53,954 nt of DNA from JAVBOW01 sp031550615 (GTDB lineage: Bacteria > Bacteroidota > Bacteroidia > Bacteroidales > Rikenellaceae): the NCBI GenBank assembly GCA_031550615.1, contig JAVBOL010000027.1, positions 1-53,954 on the forward strand, written 5' to 3'. The translations under genes were made by a program, and so were the position numbers. This document shows, piece by piece, positions 34,022-42,470 of the stretch (the stretch's first letter is position 1; each line of letters begins with the position of its first letter). The notes below the pieces were generated by a model, which did no database searches, had not been told where the DNA came from, and saw only the letters and a list, made by a program, of their open reading frames with translations.

Positions 34022-34776
34022 AAGTTGTCATCATAGAGGACGAAACCGCCGCCGAAGTCAACCTGCGTTCACTTCTCACTCAGGTGTGCCCCGCGGTCGA
34101 GGTGATCGCAAGCCTCGAAAGCGTCACCGACACCGTGGCGTGGTTCGCGCGCAACCCCGCGCCAGACCTGGCTTTCATGGATATACACCTGGCCGACGGC
34201 GACGCTTTCCGCATATTCCCGCAGACGGAGATCCCCTGCCCCGTCGTCTTCACGACGGCCTATGACCAGTATGCCCTGGAAGCGTTCTCGGTCAACAGCA
34301 TAGACTACCTTTTAAAACCGATCAAGGCCGCCGAACTGCGCCGTGCGCTGGACAAACTGCAAAGGCTCTCGGGCAGCGACCTAACGGAATATGCCGACAA
34401 GGTCAAAAGCATGGCGGCGACCGCCGTACAGCGATCTTTCCTGGTCCATCTGCGCGATAGGATCGTGCCGTTGCCGGTCGCTGAGATAGCGTTCTGCCAC
34501 ACCGAGAACGAGCGCGTGACGGCGCACACCCTCGACAACCGCCAGATGCCACTGGAAGGTTCGCTGGACAACATAATGGCACAACTCCCGACCGGGGATT
34601 TCTTCCGGGCCAACCGCCAGTTCATCGTAGCGCGGGGAGCGGTCAGGGATATCTCGGTGTGGTTCGGCAGCCGTCTGAGCCTCAATCTGGGCGTACCCAC
34701 CCCCGAGCGTATAATAATCAGCAAAGCGCGCGTGCCCGAGTTCAAGCGCTGGCTCACCTCGGGGCGCGAAGATTAA
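34018..34776 (+). CDS. LytTR-type response regulator
   Basis: A 252-residue DNA-binding response regulator, partner of the kinase with which it overlaps by four bases. The receiver domain, about 1-115, has 'VIIEDE', the phospho-acceptor Asp in 'LAFMDIHLADG', 'TTAYDQ' and 'DYLLKPI'. The LytTR DNA-binding domain spans about 145-250 ('FLVHLRDRIVPLPVAEIAFCHTENERVTAHTLDNR' and 'FFRANRQFIV'). Such regulators bind paired short repeats; no candidate target could be picked by eye. Its 3' end overlaps the convergent ZIP gene by four bases. Confidence 0.94.
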   Translation: MKVVIIEDETAAEVNLRSLLTQVCPAVEVIASLESVTDTVAWFARNPAPDLAFMDIHLADGDAFRIFPQTEIPCPVVFTTAYDQYALEAFSVNSIDYLLKPIKAAELRRALDKLQRLSGSDLTEYADKVKSMAATAVQRSFLVHLRDRIVPLPVAEIAFCHTENERVTAHTLDNRQMPLEGSLDNIMAQLPTGDFFRANRQFIVARGAVRDISVWFGSRLSLNLGVPTPERIIISKARVPEFKRWLTSGRED

Positions 34777-35519
34777 AACATCTTGCTGAGCAGGAAAGCC
34801 AGCAGGAAGCCCGTCACGGTGACCAGTGCCACCCCGCGTCCGCCGTAGCGGAACGCCTCGGGTATCATCGTATCCGATAGCATCGCCAGTATAGCCCCCG
34901 AAGCGAAGGCCATCGTCGCGGCATGCACCTCGGGCTTGGCGCTGCCCAGCAGCGCGTAACCGCCCACAGCCGACAGTATGGTCGCTATCAGCGTGGCCGT
35001 CCACAGGAGCATTATCTGCCGGTTTTTCATCCCGGCCATCTTCATGCCGAGCGTCCCGGAGATCCCCTCGGGCAGGTTGCTCAGGAAGACCGCGGCGATG
35101 AATACCAGCCCGGCGCTGCCCCCCGCCGCTATCGATGCGCCCACCACGAAAGATTCGGGTATGCCGTCCAGCAGCGTCCCGAGCAGTATGGCCGTGCCCG
35201 AGTCTTCCCGGTCGTCTGGCCTGTTGTCGCCGCCATGCGTGCGTTTGCGCATCGACCCGCCGCGTGAGTCGATAAGCCAGTCGCCGCCTACGAAGACCAG
35301 CGCCCCGGCCAGGAAACTCAGGCTGATGACCACCGGCGCATGGCTGCGCTCGAAAGCCTCGCCCATAAGGTCAATGGAAAGCGCCGAGATCAGCACCCCC
35401 GCGCCGAAGGCCATGACCCCGGCCACGACGCGGTTGTTGACTTTCATATAAAGCCCCAGCAGCGCGCCGAGGATAATTGCAGAGCCCGAAACCAGGCCGG
35501 CCAACGCCGAAGTGAACAT
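34773..35519 (-). CDS. ZIP-family metal transporter
   Basis: A 248-residue inner-membrane protein with about seven to eight hydrophobic segments. It matches the ZIP fold: metal-binding helices carry 'LLDGIPESFVVGAS' and 'FLSNLPEGISGTLGM', the H/N/E-x-x-P-E pattern of the family, and a charged loop near residues 85-110 separates the halves. It would import a divalent metal such as zinc, iron or manganese. The canonical His of the HxxPE motif is Asp/Asn here, as in some bacterial GufA-like members, so specificity is uncertain. Convergent with the response regulator, four-base overlap. Confidence 0.85.
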   Translation of the reverse strand: MFTSALAGLVSGSAIILGALLGLYMKVNNRVVAGVMAFGAGVLISALSIDLMGEAFERSHAPVVISLSFLAGALVFVGGDWLIDSRGGSMRKRTHGGDNRPDDREDSGTAILLGTLLDGIPESFVVGASIAAGGSAGLVFIAAVFLSNLPEGISGTLGMKMAGMKNRQIMLLWTATLIATILSAVGGYALLGSAKPEVHAATMAFASGAILAMLSDTMIPEAFRYGGRGVALVTVTGFLLAFLLSKMF

Positions 35520-35643
35520 AATCAGAGTGTTTTGTGCGTAATGACCGCATGCACGAAGGATGCCACACCGGCAGAACAGGGCGCTTCGCCCCCAGTTTTT
35601 GCCGTTTCAACCATTAAGAAGGATAACTTACGTCCGCTGGCGT

Positions 35644-35651
35644 TAGATTTG
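35644..35651 (+). promoter_or_regulatory. -7 element for the Spy-like gene
   Basis: TAGATTTG, 36 bases before the ATG at 35688. It lies in a 168-base intergenic region that is otherwise featureless. Confidence 0.55.
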
Positions 35652-35687
35652 CAGGAAAGAACCACACACCTAAAAAACCGGAAGACT

Positions 35688-36044
35688 ATGAAAAAGTTAA
35701 TGTTAAGCCTCGCCGCCTCACTGTTCGCAGTAACCGTAATGGCACAACCTCCCCACGGCCCGATGGATCGCCAAAACGGCACTCCTGAGGAAAAGGCGCA
35801 GAAAATAGCCAGCCAGATGAAGGAAAAACTGCAACTCACCGACCAGCAAACCACCAAACTGCAAGCCATCTACCTCGAGTCGTTCAACAAGCAGAAACAG
35901 CTGATGGACCAGATGAAAGCCGTAAAGGATAAGCAGGAAAGCGACGTCAAGGCCGTGCTTACCCCCGAGCAGTACACCAAGATGCTCGAAGACCAGAAAA
36001 AGATGATGGAACGCATGCGCCAGGGAGGCGGAATGCGGAAATAA
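35688..36044 (+). CDS. Small periplasmic Spy/CpxP-like protein (DUF4890-like)
   Basis: A 118-residue secreted helical protein. Signal peptide 1-19 ends in VMA-Q. The rest is almost all charged amphipathic helix: 'EKAQKIASQMKEKLQLTDQQTTKLQAIYLE' and 'VLTPEQYTKMLEDQKKMMERM', the LTxxQ-like repeats of the Spy/CpxP periplasmic chaperone group; Bacteroidota members are often labelled DUF4890. A chaperone or metal-stress role is inferred from the fold only. Met is abundant (11%), including MxxM spacing in the C-terminus. It has its own promoter and terminator and precedes a barrel receptor gene by 134 bases. Confidence 0.75.
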   Translation: MKKLMLSLAASLFAVTVMAQPPHGPMDRQNGTPEEKAQKIASQMKEKLQLTDQQTTKLQAIYLESFNKQKQLMDQMKAVKDKQESDVKAVLTPEQYTKMLEDQKKMMERMRQGGGMRK

Positions 36045-36060
36045 TCGCCATGCACTTTTC

Positions 36061-36084
36061 AAAGCCCTCTGCGGAGGGCTTTTT
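36061..36084 (+). terminator. Terminator of the Spy-like gene
   Basis: Eight-bp hairpin AAGCCCTC/GAGGGCTT with a TGCG tetraloop and a T-run, 17 bases after the stop. Confidence 0.9.
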
Positions 36085-36178
36085 CATGGCCGTTTCACCG
36101 CCGGATTTTGCCGTTTGGCCGTGCGATGCAGCGATTTAGCAGGAAAAATGTTTTTCTTTGTGTGCCAAATAATATATA

Positions 36179-39133
36179 ATGAAGAAACTTTTAATTCTGG
36201 TAGCCGCCGCGCTTATATCGGGTGCCGCCATCGCACAGACCGGTAATATCGCCGGGCGCGTGGCCGACCTGTCGGACAGCACGGCAGTGGCCGGGGCGCA
36301 GGTCGAACTCACCCCCGCGGCGGGCGGCGCGAAAAAACATGCTACCTCAGCGGCCAACGGGGCCTTCACGATACAGAATGCGGAGTACGGCACATACCGC
36401 CTGACGGTCAGCATGGTCGGTTATAAGCCCCTTTCGCGCAGCATCACACTCTCCGGGGCGACCCTGAACCTGGGTACGCTGCGCATCGAGATGGAAGCCA
36501 AAAAACTCGACGACGTGGTGGTCAACGTGATCGCCATGCGCACCTCGCAAAAGGGCGACACGGTGGTCTATAACGCCGACGCGTTCAAGGTCACCAAGGA
36601 CGCTGACGCGGAAGGTCTGCTTTCGAAGCTGCCCGGGGTGCGTATCGTCGACGGACAGGTCGAGGCGCAAGGCGAAACCGTCCGCAAGGTGCTCGTCGAC
36701 GGCAAGGAGTTTTTCGGCGAGGACGTGAACAGCGCGATCAAGAACCTGCCCGCGGAGGCCATAGCCAAGATCGAGGTCTACAACAAACAGAGCGACCAGG
36801 CCGAATTCTCGGGCATCGACGACGGGCAGGGCTATAAGGCCATCAACATAGTGACCAAGGTCGACATGCGCCAGGGGCAGTTCGGTAAGCTCTACGCCGG
36901 CTACGGTTTCTGGGATAAATATATCGCCGGGGGCAGCGTCAACGTCTTCTCGGGCACCAACCGCTGGTCTTTCATCGGCCTTTCGAACAATATGAACCAG
37001 CAGAACTTCTCTATGGAGGACATCCTGGGCGTCACCGGAGGAGGCGGCGGCGGCAGCCGGCGTTACAGCCGTGGGGGGCGCGGCGGCGGCGATTTCATGG
37101 TCCCGCAGCAAAGCGGCGTCTCGAAGGTCAACTCATTCGGTGTCAATTACAGCGGCGAATGGGGCAAAAAGGTGACCTTCTCGGGCAGCTATTTCTTCAA
37201 CACCAACGACACCGGCAACGAAAACCGCAACGACCGCGAGTACTACCCCGTCGACGACCCGCTTGTTCGCCGCCTCTATTCGAGCGAGTCGAGTTCGCAC
37301 TCGACCAACTTCAACAACCGCATTAACGGGCGTGTCGAATGGAAGATCAACGACAACCATTCGGTAATGTTCCGCCCCTCGTTCTCCTTCCAGCGCAACT
37401 TTTCCAATTCGCTGTCGCAGGAAGATAACGGCTCGGGCCACTTCGAGGGTAACGAGTTGATCTCGGTCGATCCGATCAGCACTTCGATCTCGGGGATGGA
37501 TACGGGCAACAAATCCTTCTCGACGGGTTATAACATGTCCAACTTCCTGCTCTACCGCGCCAAGCTGGGCAAACCGGGGCGCACTTTCACCGTGGACGGC
37601 AGCCTCACCCTCTCGCGCAACGACCGCAACTCATACAACGACCGCAACACCGTTTTCTATTCGGGCGACGCCCCGGACCAGACGCGCCAGAGGCGCATCA
37701 GCGATTCCGACCAGTACCGCGTCCGCCTTTCGGCGAACTACACGGAGCCCCTGACCGCCAAATCGCAGATAGGTTTGCAGTACCGTTACAGTTACAGCGA
37801 CCAGCCGGCCGACCGCAAGGTCTACCTGTGGGACTACGCCGAGCAGCGCTACAACGAATTCTACGACGACGGACAGTCCGACGTATATAAGAGCACTTAC
37901 ACGACCAACAGCATAGGGCCGAGTTTCAACTACGCCAACGACAAAAAGACCGTGTTGGTGTTCAACGTAGGCTACCAAAGTTCCGAGCTCTCCACCGACC
38001 GCGAACTGCCCACTCCGCCGTCCTACCTCTCGGCGCGCTTCGACAACGTGGTATATTTCGGGATGCTCAATCAGACCTTTTCACCGAACAACACCCTGCG
38101 CGTGTTCATGCGCTCAGAAACCAACAACCCGTCCATCAGCCAGTTGCAGGACACTCCCGACATATCCAACAAGCAGAATGTGACCGCCGGCAACTCCGCC
38201 CTGCGCCCCTCCTACGAGAATAACCTCTACCTGAATTACAACCGTTCGATGGTGGCCAAAGGTCGCACGCTGATGCTTATGCTCGGCGGATCGGTGCGCA
38301 GCAACTACATCACCGAATCGCTCATACAACTCGCGCCCGGCGAAGGGCCGACTACGGTCTATCCCGGCGTGACGCTCTCCAACGGCGGACAATTCTCGCG
38401 TCCGGTCAACGTGGACGGTTACTACACGATGCGCTCGATGGTCAACTACGGCACTCCCATCGTGCCCATCAAATGCAACTTCAACATCAACATGGGCGTC
38501 GACTGGGGACGCACGCCGAGCTATATCAACGGCCAGCAGAACATATCCTCGACGTTCAACTATAACGGCGGAGTGGCGCTGTCGAGCAACATAAGCGAGA
38601 ATCTCGACTTCACGCTCAAGTATTCCGCCGGTTGGAACGTGGCGCACAACTCCATCAGCGACCGCAACGACAACCAGTTCCTTAACCAAAGCGCCGAGGG
38701 CAACTTCAAATGGGTGATGTGGGGTGGATTCACGCTGTCGGCAAACGCGACATACCTGAGGTATTCGAGCCCTACGAACAACTACAAAGAGGAATATTGC
38801 AGGATCAACGTGCTGGCCGGCAAGAAGATATTCCGCAACCAGCGCGGCGAGATCAACTTCGGGGTAAGCGACCTGCTAAACCAGAACCGCAGCTACTCGC
38901 GCAGTTTCAGCAGCCAATATGTGCAGGACTCGTACAACATGATGATCGGGCGTTTTTGCAGCATCAACCTGATCTACAACCTGCGCAATTTCGGCAAGAG
39001 GAAACCGTCGAAACAAGCCCCGCAAGGCGGGTACGGCGAAGGCCGGCACCAATTCTTCGGACCTCCGCCTTCAGGCGCGCCATCGGGCGGTCCCCAAATA
39101 ATGGGAGGCGGCCCTGGTGGCGGAATGCTCTAA
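36179..39133 (+). CDS. Outer-membrane beta-barrel receptor with Gly-rich loop and tail
   Basis: A 984-residue protein of the same family as the 908-residue receptor at 13.6 kb. Signal peptide 1-19 (AIA-Q), carboxypeptidase-regulatory-like domain at about 22-105, plug-like region at about 120-230 ('SKLPGVRIVDGQVEAQGETVRKVLVDGKEFFGEDVNSAIKNLPAEAIAKIEVYNKQSDQAEFSGIDDGQGYKAINIVTK'), then barrel strands to about 945. Two features are unusual: a Gly/Arg/Ser-rich loop at about 284-302 and a Gly/Pro-rich tail after the last aromatic strand. No SusD-like gene follows. The terminator comes four bases after the stop. Its substrate is unknown; the two receptors are probably paralogues. Confidence 0.85.
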   Translation: MKKLLILVAAALISGAAIAQTGNIAGRVADLSDSTAVAGAQVELTPAAGGAKKHATSAANGAFTIQNAEYGTYRLTVSMVGYKPLSRSITLSGATLNLGTLRIEMEAKKLDDVVVNVIAMRTSQKGDTVVYNADAFKVTKDADAEGLLSKLPGVRIVDGQVEAQGETVRKVLVDGKEFFGEDVNSAIKNLPAEAIAKIEVYNKQSDQAEFSGIDDGQGYKAINIVTKVDMRQGQFGKLYAGYGFWDKYIAGGSVNVFSGTNRWSFIGLSNNMNQQNFSMEDILGVTGGGGGGSRRYSRGGRGGGDFMVPQQSGVSKVNSFGVNYSGEWGKKVTFSGSYFFNTNDTGNENRNDREYYPVDDPLVRRLYSSESSSHSTNFNNRINGRVEWKINDNHSVMFRPSFSFQRNFSNSLSQEDNGSGHFEGNELISVDPISTSISGMDTGNKSFSTGYNMSNFLLYRAKLGKPGRTFTVDGSLTLSRNDRNSYNDRNTVFYSGDAPDQTRQRRISDSDQYRVRLSANYTEPLTAKSQIGLQYRYSYSDQPADRKVYLWDYAEQRYNEFYDDGQSDVYKSTYTTNSIGPSFNYANDKKTVLVFNVGYQSSELSTDRELPTPPSYLSARFDNVVYFGMLNQTFSPNNTLRVFMRSETNNPSISQLQDTPDISNKQNVTAGNSALRPSYENNLYLNYNRSMVAKGRTLMLMLGGSVRSNYITESLIQLAPGEGPTTVYPGVTLSNGGQFSRPVNVDGYYTMRSMVNYGTPIVPIKCNFNINMGVDWGRTPSYINGQQNISSTFNYNGGVALSSNISENLDFTLKYSAGWNVAHNSISDRNDNQFLNQSAEGNFKWVMWGGFTLSANATYLRYSSPTNNYKEEYCRINVLAGKKIFRNQRGEINFGVSDLLNQNRSYSRSFSSQYVQDSYNMMIGRFCSINLIYNLRNFGKRKPSKQAPQGGYGEGRHQFFGPPPSGAPSGGPQIMGGGPGGGML

Positions 39134-39137
39134 ACTC

Positions 39138-39175
39138 AATTGCCCGGACCGCTGTTGCGATCCGGGCAATTTTTT
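39138..39175 (+). terminator. Terminator of the Gly-rich receptor gene
   Basis: Nine-bp stem TTGCCCGGA (39140-39148) with TCCGGGCAA (39161-39169), followed by six T. The opposite operon ends at 39175, so the hairpin may serve both, though its minus-strand T-run is weak. Confidence 0.9.
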
Positions 39176-40203
39176 CAGAGTCTTACCTCACACCCCGTGG
39201 CGGCACTCTCGACCGCAGCCTCTAAAAGGCGCATCAGGCCGAGCATCTGGGCGTGGGTCACATCTGGCTCCGCCCCGTTGCGCAGACAGTCGTAAATATT
39301 CTCGTAATACAATCCGTAATCGCCCCTGACCGTCGGGTATTGCCGGCGACCGTCGCCGTTATTGAGCACGCCCCACTCCTCGGGGCTAACCTCGCCCCAC
39401 CCTTCGCCTCCGGGCACGGCGCCCTCCTTGAGCAGCGCCTCCTGCGGGTCAATGTAATGCACTACATACGAGCCTTCGTCGCCGTGCACGGCGAAGTTCG
39501 AGCCCATCTCCTTTATGCGCATCGAGGCGCGCAGGTTGACCCTGCATCGTGGATAGCGCATCACCACCTGAAAATAGTCGATCACCTGGCCGCCCTTGCG
39601 CGTGATGTCGGTCGTGCACCAGATGGCTTCGGGCATGCCCAGCAGGGTCATCGCCTGGTCGATGGAGTGCGACCCGAGGTTATAGAGCAGACCCACGCGG
39701 CCATCGGCAGAGTCCTTCCAACTCGCGGCGTTCACTTCGCGGAATCGCTCGAATGAGGCGTTATACTCGATCACGCGGCCCAGCGCGCCCTGTTCGACCA
39801 GTTGGCGTATCGTGCGGAAGTCGCCGTCCAGACGGCGGTTCTGGTAGACGGTCAGCAACAACCCCAGCCGTTGTGCCAGGGCTGTCAACTCCTCGGCCTG
39901 GGCAAGCGTAGACACGAAAGGTTTTTCCACCACCACATGTTTGCCGGCCTCCAGGGCGGCTTTCACGTAGCTGTAGTGGGTCACGTCGGGCGTGTTGACC
40001 ACCACCAATTCAAGGTCGGGCACCTTGAGCAACTCATCGAAGGTGCACACCGACAGCACGTGCGGATAGCGCCCCCGGATCAGGTCTTTGCTGCGCTCGA
40101 CGCACGCCGCGAGGGAGAAGCCGGGCGATTTTTCAAGAAAAGGGGCGTGGAAAACCTGCCCCGACATGCCATAGGACGCAAGTCCGGTCTTAATGGGCTT
40201 CAT
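39175..40203 (-). CDS. Gfo/Idh/MocA-family oxidoreductase
   Basis: A 342-residue NAD(P)-dependent dehydrogenase of sugars or related alcohols. The Rossmann start 'IKTGLASYGMSGQVFHAPFLEKSPGF' (about 3-28) resembles the YdgJ-like group, the catalytic-region motif is 'HVVVEKPF' (about 89-96), and the C-terminal sheet domain follows. ATG 40203 overlaps the stop of the upstream gene in an ATGA; the ORF can be extended to a TTG at 40209 but nothing supports it. Third gene of a minus-strand operon with the metallophosphoesterase and the reductase-deaminase. Substrate not assignable. Confidence 0.9.
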   Translation of the reverse strand: MKPIKTGLASYGMSGQVFHAPFLEKSPGFSLAACVERSKDLIRGRYPHVLSVCTFDELLKVPDLELVVVNTPDVTHYSYVKAALEAGKHVVVEKPFVSTLAQAEELTALAQRLGLLLTVYQNRRLDGDFRTIRQLVEQGALGRVIEYNASFERFREVNAASWKDSADGRVGLLYNLGSHSIDQAMTLLGMPEAIWCTTDITRKGGQVIDYFQVVMRYPRCRVNLRASMRIKEMGSNFAVHGDEGSYVVHYIDPQEALLKEGAVPGGEGWGEVSPEEWGVLNNGDGRRQYPTVRGDYGLYYENIYDCLRNGAEPDVTHAQMLGLMRLLEAAVESAATGCEVRL

Positions 40204-41216
40204 ATACAAATATGTTTATTGATTTCGATAACCTGTTGCGCCATATCGGCGATTTCGCGCACCCCGACACCGGCCCCGGTGAGCATTTCACAGCCCTGAC
40301 CGTCGACAAAATGGGCTGGTTCGCGCAGTGCGTACACCACTCGCGAAAAACCGTTGCGGATAATGTGTTCAGAGCACGAAACGGGTTTGGATGCGCGTTT
40401 CGAGCACGGCTCCATCGAGCTGTACATCACAGCCCCGTTAAGGTTTTCGCCCGCCGCCAGGGCTTTGGCTATGGCCTCCTCCTCGGCGTGGTTCGAAGGC
40501 GAGGTTTCGTGCGTATGGCCGCAAAACACGGCGCCCGAGCGGGCCACGACCACCGCACCCACCGAATAAGCCGTCGCAGAGGGTACGCACAGGCGGCTCT
40601 GGTCGATGGCCATTTTAAGGTAATGGCGGTCGGGCGAGAGGAAATGGTGCACCGACACCCCTCCGAGCACCTCCACCTCCTGCAATATCATCGCGCCGTT
40701 ACCCGTGAAATGTGGCGCAAGCGGGTCGCCCACCGCCACAGGGGCAATGGCAAGGCGCAACTCATCGACGATGCCCGACGATAGGAATTGCTCCAGCACA
40801 TGCGCCCCGCCCTCGACCATGAGGAGCTCCACGCCCCGGCGCGCGAGCTGCGCGACTATGTATCCGGGGGTTATCTCCATGGATTCGACCACATCGGCCA
40901 CACCGCGCAGCGCCTCGCCGCAACCGGGGGCGGTAAAGACCACGGGGCGGCCCGGCCCGGTGAAAAACCGCAGCGAGGGGTCGAGTTTTCCGCTGCGGCT
41001 GACGGTCACACGCAACGGGTCGCGCCCACGCCCCTTGGCCAGCAGCGAGGGGTCGTCGGCGCGCAGGGTCCCTGCGCCGGCCAATATCGCGTCGCACGAG
41101 GCGCGCAGGGCATAGACCGCCTCCCAGTCCTCGGGAGAGGAGAGCACAAGGCGCTCCCTGGAGCGGTCGTCGAGGCAGCCGTCCAGCGAAATGGCAGCAG
41201 AAGCGATCACCTTCAT
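40200..41216 (-). CDS. Riboflavin-type reductase-deaminase fusion with swapped domain order
   Basis: A 338-residue protein. Residues 1-205 form a RibD_C/dihydrofolate-reductase-like reductase ('ASAAISLDGCLDD', 'DAILAGAGTLRADDPSLLAKG', 'LLMVEGGAHVLEQFL'). Residues about 210-325 form a cytidine-deaminase-like domain with the zinc site HAE ('NHAEEEAI') and PC-x9-C ('MEPCSKRASKPVSC'). Canonical bacterial RibD has the deaminase first and C-x8-C, so both the order and the zinc-site spacing differ; the deaminase half resembles the fungal Rib2-type group. It may do the two middle steps of riboflavin synthesis, or modify another pyrimidine. No other rib gene is near. Coupled to both neighbours by ATGA overlaps. 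Confidence 0.8.
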   Translation of the reverse strand: MKVIASAAISLDGCLDDRSRERLVLSSPEDWEAVYALRASCDAILAGAGTLRADDPSLLAKGRGRDPLRVTVSRSGKLDPSLRFFTGPGRPVVFTAPGCGEALRGVADVVESMEITPGYIVAQLARRGVELLMVEGGAHVLEQFLSSGIVDELRLAIAPVAVGDPLAPHFTGNGAMILQEVEVLGGVSVHHFLSPDRHYLKMAIDQSRLCVPSATAYSVGAVVVARSGAVFCGHTHETSPSNHAEEEAIAKALAAGENLNGAVMYSSMEPCSKRASKPVSCSEHIIRNGFSRVVYALREPAHFVDGQGCEMLTGAGVGVREIADMAQQVIEINKHICI

Positions 41217-42403
41217 CGGCTGCGCAACGTTATGAGGGTTATCTCCGGACGGGCGTTTATACGCAACGGATAGAGCACATAGCCTATGCCGTCGTTGATA
41301 TACAAATATTTAGTGTCGCGCTCATAGAGCCCGCTCCACTCGGGGTAAAGCATCTGCGCGGGCGAGAATTTATTGCGCCCCCAGCCGAATTTCATCTGCA
41401 TCGCATGCACGTGCCCCGAAAGGGTCAGATCTGCCTGGCTGCAATCGAGTATATCCGCCCACAGGGCGGGCGTGTGGGAGAGCATAATATTGAACATGCC
41501 GCGCGGCACGCTATCGTAACACACCTGGAGGTCCGCCCCGGCATAGCCCTCCGACACCGAGTTCAGGTATTTGCCGTCGGCGGGATAATTAACCCCCGAA
41601 ACGGCTATCGAGTCTATCCCGTTGGAAAAATACCCGGTCTGGTTGCGCAGCAGCCGCCACCCCATCCTTTCGGTTTTGGCCGCCAGATCGGCGATAGAGG
41701 CTCGGGGGGATATCTTGGTCGTGTCGCGTATATAGAAACCTATGTCGTGGTTGCCGAGCACCGACCATACGCCGTAACGCGCCCTGATGCCCGAAAGTAT
41801 CTCAATGGACCATGGGTCGAGTTCACCCGACTGTATATTGACCAGATCGCCGCATTGCGCCACCATGTCGGGTTCGAGGCCATTGATCTTAGCCACGATC
41901 CTGCGCAGCATGTGGTGGCGGTGCATCAGATTGCCCATGTGCACGTCCGCGAAGACCGCGACCCTGAGCCCGTCGAAAGAGGCCGGTAGGCGGGGCGATG
42001 AGATTTCGACACGCTCCACGCGAAGCGAATCGCGTCCGGCGGTAGCGCCCCACAACATCGTCCCCAGGACATAGGCACCCGCCGCAAGGGCCACGTAAGT
42101 GAACACGCTTACATCCCTTTTAGCAATCCACCGCGCGGGATAGTCGAGCAGCGAAATAATCGCGAACACCAGCGCGGGGAAGGCCGTGATAAAGAAAAGC
42201 CCGATGCACCAGATAGCAAGGCGCACACCCGCTCCGCCGCTGTCCACCCGGCTGAACAGGAACAAACCGGCCACAAGCGCCACTATGGGCACTGCCGCCA
42301 ATGCGGCAAAAAGCCACCTGCGCCGGGTAAAAAAACGGCGCATAATATACCACTCGCAAACTATCAGCGACAGAACAAGGAAGAGTGTGAGATAAAGTAC
42401 CAT
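41213..42403 (-). CDS. Membrane-anchored metallophosphoesterase
   Basis: A 396-residue calcineurin-like phosphoesterase. Four hydrophobic helices occupy about 1-125, so the catalytic domain is tethered to the membrane. Metal ligands appear in order as 'DVHMGN', 'GDLVNI', 'GNHDIG', 'SHTPA' and 'GHVHAMQ', a complete set. Related YaeI/YkuE-like enzymes act on lipid-linked or nucleotide substrates, but the substrate is not readable. First gene of the operon with the reductase-deaminase (four-base overlap) and the oxidoreductase. A -7 box lies 19 bases upstream of its ATG. Confidence 0.9.
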   Translation of the reverse strand: MVLYLTLFLVLSLIVCEWYIMRRFFTRRRWLFAALAAVPIVALVAGLFLFSRVDSGGAGVRLAIWCIGLFFITAFPALVFAIISLLDYPARWIAKRDVSVFTYVALAAGAYVLGTMLWGATAGRDSLRVERVEISSPRLPASFDGLRVAVFADVHMGNLMHRHHMLRRIVAKINGLEPDMVAQCGDLVNIQSGELDPWSIEILSGIRARYGVWSVLGNHDIGFYIRDTTKISPRASIADLAAKTERMGWRLLRNQTGYFSNGIDSIAVSGVNYPADGKYLNSVSEGYAGADLQVCYDSVPRGMFNIMLSHTPALWADILDCSQADLTLSGHVHAMQMKFGWGRNKFSPAQMLYPEWSGLYERDTKYLYINDGIGYVLYPLRINARPEITLITLRSR

Positions 42404-42422
42404 AAAACAATTTTATAAAGAG

Positions 42423-42430
42423 CAAATATA
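42423..42430 (-). promoter_or_regulatory. -7 element for the metallophosphoesterase operon
   Basis: TATATTTG on the minus strand, in the 67-base region between the divergent phosphoesterase and porin genes. No -7 match is seen in the other direction for the porin gene. Confidence 0.55.
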
Positions 42431-42470
42431 TATAAAAAATGGCACGCAACATGCTGCATCTCCCTTCACC

